Positions 1 through 7,603 of a stretch of 23,016 nt of DNA are shown here, piece after piece. Position 1 is the stretch's first letter; the number at the start of each line of letters is the position of its first letter. Both the position numbers and the translations under genes were made by a program. The DNA is taken from NCBI GenBank assembly GCA_964521105.1, contig CAZFPO010000037.1, positions 1-23,016 of the forward strand, written 5' to 3'. The notes beneath the pieces are model-generated. The model was not told the DNA's origin, ran no database searches, and was given only the letters and a program-made list of their open reading frames with translations. Source of the DNA: JAQUGA01 sp964521105 (lineage in GTDB: Bacteria; Bacteroidota; Bacteroidia; Bacteroidales; WCHB1-69).

Positions 1-135
1 ATTTATAATTTCAAACAACATTGGATGTGCAGGTTTTCCGTGTCCGTATCGTGGTTTAAAATCAATTTTATATTCAGAAAACAAATTTTGGAACTTTGGA
101 TTTAGAAATCGGTAAATGTCTTTTAATAAGCTCAT
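1..135 (-). CDS. Partial CDS, N-terminal 45 residues, function not recognised
   Basis: An open frame begins with ATG at 135 and runs off the left edge, giving 45 residues that start MSLLKDIYRFLNPKFQ and contain KPRYGHGKPAHP. There is no signal peptide or membrane segment in the visible part, so a cytoplasmic product is likely. The start lies 13 bases after the stop of the fibre-like gene on the same strand, which suggests co-transcription. From memory only, the Arg-Tyr-Gly-x-Gly-Lys-Pro stretch recalls the N-terminus of a group of Bacteroidetes class I SAM-dependent methyltransferases, but no SAM-binding motif is visible and this should not be used as a name. Confidence 0.55.
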   Translation of the reverse strand, partial: MSLLKDIYRFLNPKFQNLFSEYKIDFKPRYGHGKPAHPMLFEIIN

Positions 136-148
136 AACTTTTTTTTAT

Positions 149-1337
149 TTAATTATTAGATTTATTTTGATTATCAATTTGTTGTTTAATTTGTTGAATT
201 TGCTTATTTAGGTCAATTATGTATAGCGTAAGCTCTTCCACTTTTTTCAGAAGCAAAGTGTTCATTTCGCCAAGATTAACACCTTTTTTATTAATATCAT
301 CAGCAGAAGGTATTTCGGGAAGATGTTTGTTTTTGTAAATAAAGGTTTCAATATCTTTCAAGGGTGTTAGATTATAATTTTCAGCAAAAACATAATCTGG
401 CCAATTAGGATATGTCATGCAAGTAATACTTTCTGTATTAATACTTCCATTAACAGCTAATGTATAACCATGTGAGTCTGTAGTTCCGATAGTTACTGAA
501 CCACCTCTGGCATTTAGTGATAGTGTATTTGAAGCAAAACCCAATTGAGCGGATTGTATGTATGACACTCGAGGCGATGATGTAGAACTTGCACCCATAT
601 ATAAACATTGGTCATTACCAATTATTTGAAATGCATTCGCTTGATATTCACTGTTATTTGGGTTACCTTCTGAATTAATCTGAAATGTTGATAAAGGGAT
701 ATTTGCACCAGTGCCTATTCCCTCTTTCCCTCCCCTTGGATTTAGAGTAAGCACAGAGGGTCCTGTGCCAATATCAGCAGCTTGCAAATAAGATACGTGG
801 TTATTACTATAAACGCCCATATATAGAGACTGGTCAGTGCCATTAATTTGAAGTGCATTGGCTTGTGTTTCAGTATATGTTGGGTTTCCTTCAGAACTAA
901 TTTGCAACATTGAATTAGGGGTAATTGTGCCAATACCAATTTTTCCTCGAAAATATGCTTGATGGTCGCTCCCTCTAATTTCAAAACTTGAGTTTCCACC
1001 ATTTACTCCAAGTGCAAACCCTTGTCCAGTACCAGTTGAGTACGTTAAATATTGGACATAAGAATTTGTCAGTGCCCTTGTAAAACCAGTAGTTACATAC
1101 ATTCCAATTCTCCAATTGTTATCTGTTGGTAAATAGGTGAAAATTTGCTTTTGCCCAGAATTATTTGGTAATGAAATATCTCCAATAATATCTAAAGCCT
1201 TTTGAGGGTTTGTAGTGCCAATACCAACAAAAGTTGTAGTTGGATTAACGTTTAATGAATTTGTACCTTGAACCCAAGTTTGAGAAAAAAGCTTGTTGGG
1301 TATAATACAGTACAGTACATAGTATTAATTTTTTCAT
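149..1337 (-). CDS. Secreted fibre-like protein with repeats and C-terminal coiled coil, frameshifted
   Basis: The main open frame (317 residues from an internal Met at 1102) continues upstream in frame without a start codon. A signal peptide beginning MKKLILCTVLYY starts at ATG 1337 in another frame. Removing one base from the A6 run at 1285-1290 joins them: ...QQAFSQTWVQGTN..., a normal signal-peptidase site, giving 395 residues. The mature protein has Gly/Thr-rich GIGTTNP-type stretches, two similar 60-residue repeats, a LPEIPSADDI segment and a terminal coiled coil (last ~45 residues, LLLKKVEELTLYI...). This architecture is common in Bacteroidetes surface proteins often annotated as tail-fibre-like; the C-terminal part resembles the self-trimerising end of such fibres. 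No T9SS sorting domain is visible. The exact function is unknown. The frameshift may be a sequencing error or a real inactivation. Confidence 0.75.
500..907 (-). repeat. Internal tandem duplication in the fibre-like gene
   Basis: Two adjacent protein repeats, encoded by roughly 728-907 and 500-685, share the pattern LQI/FQI-SEGNP, QANALQI/QANAFQI, DQSLYMG/DQCLYMG, VSYLQ/VSYIQ and LNPRGG/LNARGG. The copies are about 60 residues each and clearly diverged, so this is an old duplication. A weaker third copy may lie just N-terminal (VQYLTYSTG..., GSDHQAYFRG). Confidence 0.75.
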
Positions 1338-1359
1338 GTTTATTTTTTTATATTTTTTA

Positions 1360-1388
1360 CAAAAATAATTAAAAATATTATATTCAAA
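1360..1388 (-). promoter_or_regulatory. Bacteroidetes-type promoter of the fibre-like gene
   Basis: Read on the minus strand, TTTG at 1388-1385 is followed after 17 bases by TATTTTTG at 1367-1360, a full match to the phylum's TAnnTTTG -7 box. It lies 22 bases before the ATG at 1337 and supports that start over the internal Met at 1102. Confidence 0.5.
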
Positions 1389-1440
1389 TACTATTGTAAG
1401 ATATAAAATTAATATTTCAGTTATTAAATTTCTGATTCTA

Positions 1441-1669
1441 TCTTTAACCCAAATGCCTGTCCCGTAAGTACAAAATATCGGTAAAAAGAAAGTAAAACAA
1501 ATTGAATTTGAATATAGTCCAAAGACGTAATCCAAATTCTAATTTGTTTTATGCCGATGCTAATAATAAATAGTACAATGAACCGCCAAAAAGGCGGAGA
1601 AATTGGACTATATTATTATTCAAATCGGTATAATCAGAAAAACTTCATGCCTTTAGGTATGAAATATTG
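1441..1669. repeat. Composite palindromic repeat, copy 1, interrupted by a 136-bp element
   Basis: The left part (1441-1495) matches 1832-1887 with about eight mismatches and one gap. The right part (1631-1669) matches 1885-1923 with one mismatch in 39. In the second copy the two parts are contiguous. Here they are separated by the 136-bp element at 1498-1633. The palindrome GTCCCGTAAGTAC at 1459-1471 is a decayed form of the perfect one in copy 2. TAA occurs at both junctions (1493-1495 and 1631-1633), consistent with a 3-bp target duplication. Confidence 0.75.
1498..1633. mobile_element. 136-bp non-coding repeat element, copy A (MITE-like)
   Basis: It is 94 percent identical (128 of 136 aligned bases, no gaps) to 22846-22981. 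It has no open frame of note. Inverted repeats: ATATAGTCCAA (1512-1522) with TTGGACTATAT (1603-1613); TTATGCCGAT (1549-1558) with ATCGGTATAA (1624-1633, one mismatch); central hairpin CCGCC-AAAAA-GGCGG (1583-1597); small palindromes at 1498-1510 and 1533-1546. The first two pairs are interleaved in the order a-b-a'-b'. Size, structure and insertion into another repeat suggest a non-autonomous mobile element. No transposase is nearby. Confidence 0.7.
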
Positions 1670-1740
1670 GTTATAAAAATTAAAAAAAATGATATGATAT
1701 TCCCCCAAAAGTCAGTCTTTTGTTAGGATATCGTTTTTTT

Positions 1741-1810
1741 ATATTTCGTCCCTAAGTGACTTGTTTTACTTTCAAAGTGTTTTTTCTCCAGTTTTTTTTC
1801 CCGCTGGGAC
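1741..1810. repeat. Decayed palindromic repeat units
   Basis: GTCCCTAAGTGAC (1748-1760), followed in reverse orientation by an ACTTTC stretch, resembles a reversed copy of the GTCCCGTAGGGAC unit at 1850-1862. TCCC-GCT-GGGA at 1799-1809 is another short palindrome of the same type. Both look like degenerate members of the same intergenic repeat family. Confidence 0.4.
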
Positions 1811-1831
1811 AAACAACAAAAAGCCTTAATT

Positions 1832-1923
1832 TCTTCAATCCAAATGCCAGTCCCGTAGGGACATGATATAGGTAAAAAAGAAAGTAATCAGAAAAACTTC
1901 ATGCCGTTAGGTATGAAATATTG
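1832..1923. repeat. Composite palindromic repeat, copy 2, uninterrupted (REP-like)
   Basis: It contains a perfect hairpin GTCCC-GTA-GGGAC at 1850-1862 and a second palindrome, TTCATGCC-GTTA-GGTATGAA with one mismatch, at about 1898-1916. Its two parts match the two pieces of the interrupted copy at 1441-1495 and 1631-1669. Short hairpins with tri- or tetranucleotide loops in intergenic DNA are typical of REP-type repeats mobilised by RAYT transposases; assignment to that class is inference. Confidence 0.65.
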
Positions 1924-2058
1924 AACTTATAATCAGTAAAGAATCGCTGAATCTTGGTCAATAAAAATATTTATGATATTTCCCAAACAAAAAGCACCAA
2001 ACCTTCGTATAATAGTATCTTTAAGTAGTATCAGAAAATCGTATTATAAAATTACATT

Positions 2059-3339
2059 ATGGAATCAAATTTTCGTACAATTGCTCCCCAAAAACATCCG
2101 GTATTCGAATTATTAACACCTAATATTGAGCATTTTGCTTTAAGTAATGGCTTAAAGTGCTATTACATAAATAGTCCCGAAATGGAGTTAATTCGTTTAG
2201 ATTTTAAATTTAGGGCTGGCTCGTGGAATCAAAGTAAAATGTTTGTTGCAAATTTTACGGGTAATATGCTATACGAAGGTACCGAAAATTATACTTCGGA
2301 AGAGATAGCCGAAAAAATGGATTCAAAAGGGGTGTATTTTGGTGTTACTCCCGAAATGGATAATGTAATGATTGTTTTTTTTATACCTCGAATATTTTTT
2401 AATGAAATTTTACCCATCGTTTACGAAATTATTTTTAAGGCTACATTTCCCCAAAAAGAGTTAGAAATTTTGCAAAAAAAAGAAGAAATGAGTTTAGCCG
2501 AACGTTTAAAAAAAGGGAATATATTGTCCAGATATTATTTTCGTAGTTCTCTGTTTGGCAAAGAGCATCCTTATGGTACATTTCCAGAGGTGTCAAAAAT
2601 ATTTGATGTTACTCGAAACGATTTAATGAGTTTTTATACTAATTATTATCTGCAAAATAGCTACACTATTTATGTTACGGGAAATATTGATCATCAGATT
2701 TTAAATGAAATTAATGTGGTTTTTGGAAATAATCAAATAAAGCCCGCCATTATTCAAAATGTAAATTATGAAATTAAACCCATAACCCAAATTGAACCTG
2801 TAAAAGTTGGTTTAGAAAATTCCGTTCAAAGTTCAATTCGTATAGGAAAAATTATAATGGAACGTAATCATTCCGATTATTATGATTTAGTAATTTTGAC
2901 AACTGTGTTAGGTGGTTATTTTGGGTCAAGATTAATGGAAAATATTCGCGAAGAGAAAGGCTATACTTATGGGGTTGGTGCTTCAATTATGAGTTTAATA
3001 AATTCAAGTTATTTATTTATTCAAACCGATGTTGGTAAAAATGTTTGCGATTCCGCACTTAAAGAAATTTATTACGAAATAGATAAATTGTGTCAGGAGA
3101 AAATTTCGGATATTGAGTTAGATAGAGTTAAACAATATTTATCAGGTTCTTTACTTCGAGGAATTGATGGTGCGGTTAATATAATGGATAAATTTATCGA
3201 TTTTGATGATTTTGGTTTTGGTGTTGATCATTTTCAATTCCAAATGGATTCGGTCATAAATGTTAATGCCGATAAATTATTGACCTTAGCTCAAAAATAT
3301 TTTCAAAAGAAAGATTTTATTGAGGTTGTGGTTGGTTAA
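2059..3339 (+). CDS. M16 (pitrilysin) family protein without the zinc-binding site
   Basis: This 426-residue protein has the two-lobed M16B layout. The family's zinc motif HxxEH, normally in HFLEHMLFKGT, is replaced by NFTGNMLYEGT (residues 65-75), so both His and the Glu are lost and peptidase activity is not expected. The C-terminal half keeps the family's substrate-binding R/Y pair in GSRLMENIREEKGYTYG (Arg297 and Tyr304, seven apart). This is the pattern of the non-catalytic partner in heterodimeric M16 proteases. The catalytic partner is usually adjacent, but here the upstream DNA is repeats and the downstream gene is unrelated. There is no signal peptide, so it is probably cytoplasmic, or its export signal is not recognisable. 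Confidence 0.85.
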   Translation: MESNFRTIAPQKHPVFELLTPNIEHFALSNGLKCYYINSPEMELIRLDFKFRAGSWNQSKMFVANFTGNMLYEGTENYTSEEIAEKMDSKGVYFGVTPEMDNVMIVFFIPRIFFNEILPIVYEIIFKATFPQKELEILQKKEEMSLAERLKKGNILSRYYFRSSLFGKEHPYGTFPEVSKIFDVTRNDLMSFYTNYYLQNSYTIYVTGNIDHQILNEINVVFGNNQIKPAIIQNVNYEIKPITQIEPVKVGLENSVQSSIRIGKIIMERNHSDYYDLVILTTVLGGYFGSRLMENIREEKGYTYGVGASIMSLINSSYLFIQTDVGKNVCDSALKEIYYEIDKLCQEKISDIELDRVKQYLSGSLLRGIDGAVNIMDKFIDFDDFGFGVDHFQFQMDSVINVNADKLLTLAQKYFQKKDFIEVVVG

Positions 3340-3378
3340 ATACTTTTTATAGCACTAAATCGTTAGTATGTTTAATAC

Positions 3379-5391
3379 ATGAAAACATTAAAATTATTCT
3401 ATATCGTAATCTTCTTCTTTACTGCCAAACTCTACGCCATTGAGCCAGCAGTTTTGAAGTGTCTTGCGGTTGACGATTTAGGAAATGTTACATTAACCTG
3501 GACACCAATTAATAACATTGCCGAGTTTGCGGCGTATGAAATTTATACTTCTCAAAATGTTTCAGGACCGTATACAATGATTCAAAGCATTAATGTAATG
3601 AATCAAAGTTCGTTTATACATAATGGAGCTGGGGCAGATATTTCTAAAAAGTATTATTTCATCAAAACCATTGGAACCACTTCGGTTAGCTACTCGGATA
3701 CACTGACTACCTTACTTTTATTGTTAACAAACCCAGGAAATGGAAATGTAAATTTATCGTGGAATAGTCCGGGTGCTGGATATCCTCCTAATTCCACTGT
3801 CGATTGGTACGAAATTCAACGAAAATTTCCTTCAAGTACTATGTCAACCATTGATTCAACGCAAAATTTGAACTATGTTGATACCATTGCTCTTTGTGCC
3901 GCTCAATTATCCTATCGAATTGTTATTGAACATGATGGTTGTTATTCTACATCTTCCTCAAAGGAAGATTTTTTTCGTGATGTAATTCCCCCTTCAATTC
4001 CTATTTTAGACACCGTAAGTGTTTCGTTTGCTGACGATTCAGTTAAAATAGGCTGGGAACCATCATCTTCTACCGACACCGAAGGATATATCGTTTATAA
4101 ATTCATGGGGGGTATTTGGTCGGTTCTAGATACGGTATGGGGAATAAATAATACAATTTATTCCTATCTCGACCCAACCGTTTTAACATCTTCTCAAAGT
4201 TATCGAATTGCATCGCTCGATTCGTGCAAAAATGCTAGTCCATTAGGCAGTGTTCACAAAACTTTATTGCTGCAATATCAAGTCAATCAATGTTCGCAAA
4301 GTGTTAATATTCAGTGGAATGAATACGAAAATATTCCTTCTGGAAATTTGGAATACTTGATATACGTAAAACGAGATGCCGGAGATTTCGCATTGGAAGG
4401 TTCTGTTTTACAAAATCAGCAAAGTTTTACCATTTCAAATCTTTTAGATGGTGTTCAATATTGTGTTTTTGTTTCAATTAAGTCAAATAATGGAATAACG
4501 GCTTCTTCACCTGTTGTCTGTTTTACTTACCATAAATGGGTAGTACCTCAATCGTTGTTTATTAGGTATGCCGATGTAAATGACGACCAATATGTTGATA
4601 TTGGAGTATATGTAGATGACACTGTCGATTTTACTTCTATGAGTTTTTATAAACAAAATCAAAATGGCACCTTTACATTATTAACGACTTTGCCGTTTAA
4701 TGGTACAAATTTCTATAAATATACCGACACGAATGTTTTTACCGACAAAGATACTTATGTTTATAAAGTTAAACTTACCGATATCTGTGGATTTCCATCT
4801 ATTGAATCGGATACTGCTCGAACCATATTGCTCAATAGAAAATCGTTTGTTAATTATACCAATCAGTTAGAATGGTCTCCCTATTATGGGTTTACTGGTG
4901 GCATCGATAGTTATGAGATAAATCGTGCAACAGGTCCCGATTTTTCGTTTCAAGTTTCCGGAAGTTCAGCTTTTAATGAATTTTTTTATGTCGATGATGT
5001 GTTTAATTTAGGTCAAACAGGGGCTAAATTTCAATACACCGTTTCTGCGGTTCAAGGGAGTAATATTTATGGTTTTAACGACCGAAGTAGGTCTAATAAA
5101 ATTACCGTATTTCAACATGCTAACACGTTTATTCCGAATGCGTTTACTCCGGGTAAAACCAATCCGATTTTTAAACCCGAAAACAATTTTGTTAATCCCG
5201 AAAATTATACGTTTTCGATTTATACTCGTTGGGGTGCTCAAATATTTACTACTAATGACCCAAACCAAGGATGGGACGGAAGCTATCAAGGGAGTCCCGT
5301 GGAAATGGGCATGTATATGTATGTTGTAAAATATTTTACCATCGAAAAAGTATGGTACGATAAAAAAGGAACCGTTTTGTTGATTAGATAA
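3379..5391 (+). CDS. Secreted fibronectin-III-like protein with T9SS type B sorting domain
   Basis: The protein has 670 residues. A signal peptide (about residues 1-20, MKTLKLFYIVIFFFTAKLYA) is followed by several fibronectin type III-like units of roughly 90-100 residues, recognisable from repeated VTLTWTP, VNLSWN, VKIGWEP and NIQWNE strands and paired YEIY/YEIQ strands. The last ~85 residues, from FIPNAFTPG through IYTRWGAQIF, GWDGSYQG and GMYMYVVKY, form a gliding-motility-type C-terminal domain, the T9SS type B secretion signal. The product should cross the outer membrane through the type IX machinery and stay at or leave the cell surface. Ligand and function are not predictable. It starts 39 bases after the M16 gene and may be co-transcribed. 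Confidence 0.9.
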   Translation: MKTLKLFYIVIFFFTAKLYAIEPAVLKCLAVDDLGNVTLTWTPINNIAEFAAYEIYTSQNVSGPYTMIQSINVMNQSSFIHNGAGADISKKYYFIKTIGTTSVSYSDTLTTLLLLLTNPGNGNVNLSWNSPGAGYPPNSTVDWYEIQRKFPSSTMSTIDSTQNLNYVDTIALCAAQLSYRIVIEHDGCYSTSSSKEDFFRDVIPPSIPILDTVSVSFADDSVKIGWEPSSSTDTEGYIVYKFMGGIWSVLDTVWGINNTIYSYLDPTVLTSSQSYRIASLDSCKNASPLGSVHKTLLLQYQVNQCSQSVNIQWNEYENIPSGNLEYLIYVKRDAGDFALEGSVLQNQQSFTISNLLDGVQYCVFVSIKSNNGITASSPVVCFTYHKWVVPQSLFIRYADVNDDQYVDIGVYVDDTVDFTSMSFYKQNQNGTFTLLTTLPFNGTNFYKYTDTNVFTDKDTYVYKVKLTDICGFPSIESDTARTILLNRKSFVNYTNQLEWSPYYGFTGGIDSYEINRATGPDFSFQVSGSSAFNEFFYVDDVFNLGQTGAKFQYTVSAVQGSNIYGFNDRSRSNKITVFQHANTFIPNAFTPGKTNPIFKPENNFVNPENYTFSIYTRWGAQIFTTNDPNQGWDGSYQGSPVEMGMYMYVVKYFTIEKVWYDKKGTVLLIR

Positions 5392-5410
5392 TTGGTGTTA
5401 ATAAATTTGA

Positions 5411-6874
5411 CTAATTTTTATTTTCGGTTGTTTTTATAAACAACCCAACCGTGAACATAAGCAACATTGTAATTATGGCGTTAATAACCAACAGCTCAAA
5501 ATCAAACTTGTAGCCAAAATATTTTGCAATAAATCGATCGAGGAAAAATGAAATAACTGGCGATGCAATTGCAATCACAGGCATGAGTTTGTCATAAATT
5601 TTACGTTTGGTAAGTAGTCCAAAAGCAAACATTCCGAGTAATGGTCCATAGGTTAAACTGGCAATATAAAACAATGTCGAAATCAAGTGTTCATTGCTGT
5701 GATACTTGTAAAAAATAATAACTCCAACAAAAAGTGCTGCAAACGAAACATGAACCAAGTGACGGATGTTTGTTTTTTTCTTTTCCGAATAATCGGTGCG
5801 TTTATCGAGTCGTAAAAAATCGATGCTAAATGCTGTAGTTAATGAAGTTAAAGCGCCATCGGCACTAGGATACAAAGCCGAAATTAAACCAATAACAAAA
5901 ATGAGCCCAGCAACTGGTCCTAAGTAATTAATGGCAATATCAGGGAATAGAGCGTCTCCTTTAGTAACAATTCCTAGTTGAGTTGCATAAATGTATAAGC
6001 TGGCTCCTAAAATCAGAAACAGCATATTTACAAAAATTAAAATTACACTAAACGAAAGCATGTTTTTTTGAGCATCTTTAATATTTTTACAGCTTAGGTT
6101 TTTTTGCATCATCTCCTGATCTAAGCCAGTCATAGATATTGTGATAAACATTCCACCAATAATTTGTTTCCACCAGCAGATTTTACTTTTAGGGTCAGTA
6201 AAAACAATTTGGGAGTATTCACTTTCGGCTATTTGGTTTATTAACTGACCAAAACTCAAATTTAATGCTTGATAAATTAAAACGATGCTAACTACTAGAG
6301 ATAGAAGCATAAAGGTGGTTTGTAGCGTATCTGTCCAGATAATGGTTTTGATTCCACCTTTAAAGGTATAAGTCAATATCAACAATAAAAAGATAACTGT
6401 GGTCATTTCAAAAGGGATATTCCAACTGTCAAAAACAAATTTTTGTAATACCATAATTACCAAAAACATACGCAATGACGCTCCAACTGTTCGTGAAAGT
6501 AAAAAGAAAAATGAGCCTGTTTTATACGACCAAAACCCAAATCGTTGATGCAAGTAAGTATAAATAGTGGTTAAATTAAGTCGATAATAGAGTGGGAGCA
6601 GAACAAAGGCGACAACTAAATAACCTAAAAAGTAGCCGAAAACCAGAAGGATATATGAAAAAGAACGATCGCCAACCCATCCTGGCACCGACATAAAAGT
6701 AACACCCGATAGGGAAGCCCCAATCATTCCGTATGCCACAATAGGCCATGGGCTTTTTTTATTTCCCATAAAAAACGAATGACTGTTCGCTTTGCGTGCT
6801 GTAAGCCATGTAACAAAAAAAAGTAAGAGAGTGTATGCTATAAAACTCCAAAATATCATCTGTTGTGTTGTCAT
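5411..6874 (-). CDS. Sodium:solute symporter (SSS family)
   Basis: This 487-residue inner-membrane protein has about 13 hydrophobic segments. The SSS signature GGIKTIIWTDTLQTTFML, the early GASLSGVTFMSVPGW helix and RTVGASLRM are all clear. The family imports solutes such as sugars, amino acids, nucleosides, sialic acid or vitamins using the sodium gradient. The substrate cannot be read from sequence and the neighbours (a T9SS protein converging on it, recR diverging) give no hint. It forms a single-gene transcription unit. Confidence 0.9.
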   Translation of the reverse strand: MTTQQMIFWSFIAYTLLLFFVTWLTARKANSHSFFMGNKKSPWPIVAYGMIGASLSGVTFMSVPGWVGDRSFSYILLVFGYFLGYLVVAFVLLPLYYRLNLTTIYTYLHQRFGFWSYKTGSFFFLLSRTVGASLRMFLVIMVLQKFVFDSWNIPFEMTTVIFLLLILTYTFKGGIKTIIWTDTLQTTFMLLSLVVSIVLIYQALNLSFGQLINQIAESEYSQIVFTDPKSKICWWKQIIGGMFITISMTGLDQEMMQKNLSCKNIKDAQKNMLSFSVILIFVNMLFLILGASLYIYATQLGIVTKGDALFPDIAINYLGPVAGLIFVIGLISALYPSADGALTSLTTAFSIDFLRLDKRTDYSEKKKTNIRHLVHVSFAALFVGVIIFYKYHSNEHLISTLFYIASLTYGPLLGMFAFGLLTKRKIYDKLMPVIAIASPVISFFLDRFIAKYFGYKFDFELLVINAIITMLLMFTVGLFIKTTENKN

Positions 6875-6909
6875 AGTTACATTTTTAAGTAATTTTGTAA
6901 ACGGAAAAA

Positions 6910-6917
6910 CAAACTTA
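6910..6917 (-). promoter_or_regulatory. Probable -7 box of the symporter gene
   Basis: Minus-strand TAAGTTTG matches TAnnTTTG and lies about 35 bases before the ATG at 6874. The nearest upstream TTG (6935-6933) is 15 bases away, slightly short of the usual spacing, so only the -7 box is called. Confidence 0.35.
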
Positions 6918-6981
6918 TGTTTTTTTTAGAAACAAGATTTTTTGTTCAGCATTAATTATCAACACTCAATTATTTATATCT

Positions 6982-7602
6982 ATGGAATCGCTCTCATCAA
7001 AAATTCTCGAAAATGCAGTGAACGAAATTAGTCGCTTGCCTGGTATTGGTAAGCGAACCGCTTTGCGTTTAGCGTTGAGTATTTTAAGTTATGAAAAAGA
7101 AGAGATGGATAAGTTTATAAAAGCCTTTGTTTCATTAAAAAATGATATACATTTTTGTAAAGTATGCCATAATATTTCTGATACCGAAATTTGCCCAATT
7201 TGCATGGATTCGCATCGCGACCATTCGTTGATTTGCGTTGTACAAGATATTCGCGATATTATCGCTATTGAAAATACTCGTCAATATCGTGGCGTTTATC
7301 ATGTTTTAGGTGGTATCATTTCGCCCATTGATGGTATTGGTCCAGATGATTTAAATTTTAAAAGTTTATTTAACCGAATTAGTTCAGGAAATGTTACTGA
7401 AATAATATTAGCTTTACCAACCACCATCGAAGGAGATACTACCAATTATTATATTTTTAAAAATGTTCAATCGTCAAATGTAATTGTGAGTATCATTGCT
7501 CGTGGAATTGCTGTTGGCGATGAATTAGAGTATGCCGATGAGGTTACTCTTGGTCGCTCGTTATTAAATAGAGTGAATTTTGAACAGATAACAACCCACT
7601 AA
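6982..7602 (+). CDS. recR: Recombination mediator protein RecR
   Basis: The length of 206 residues is normal for RecR. The helix-hairpin-helix motif LPGIGKRTA is at residues 19-27, the zinc finger is Cys59-x2-Cys62-x8-Cys71-x2-Cys74, a Toprim domain follows (CVVQDIRDI through the GVYHVLGG and IILALPTTIEGD stretches), and the C-terminal segment is ARGIAVGDELEYADEVTLG. RecR works with RecO (and RecF) to load RecA on SSB-coated single-stranded DNA during gap repair. The next gene begins one base after the stop, so the two are almost certainly transcribed together. Confidence 0.97.
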   Translation: MESLSSKILENAVNEISRLPGIGKRTALRLALSILSYEKEEMDKFIKAFVSLKNDIHFCKVCHNISDTEICPICMDSHRDHSLICVVQDIRDIIAIENTRQYRGVYHVLGGIISPIDGIGPDDLNFKSLFNRISSGNVTEIILALPTTIEGDTTNYYIFKNVQSSNVIVSIIARGIAVGDELEYADEVTLGRSLLNRVNFEQITTH

Positions 7603-7603
7603 A

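Larger units (their letters stand above)
1338..2058. other. Non-coding interval of about 720 bp made largely of repeats
   Basis: No convincing gene is present between the fibre-like gene and the M16 gene. The interval holds the fibre promoter near 1360-1388, the interrupted and intact composite repeats, the 136-bp element, and decayed palindromes. Close to the M16 start there is TATCTTTA (2016-2023), one base from the TAnnTTTG box, without a clear -33 partner. Confidence 0.7.

Noticed and set aside
149..1102. ATG 1102 as the start of the fibre-like gene
   Set aside because: The frame stays open and protein-like for about 65 codons upstream and joins a signal peptide at 1337 after one base change; a good promoter precedes 1337.
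1245..1535. A 96-residue minus-strand open frame starting at 1535
   Set aside because: Only its internal part from ATG 1337 is real signal-peptide sequence; the upstream part lies in repeat and promoter DNA and the end is out-of-frame fibre sequence.
1441..1923. CRISPR-like array
   Set aside because: There are only two copies of each unit, with irregular spacing, a nested insertion and no cas genes.
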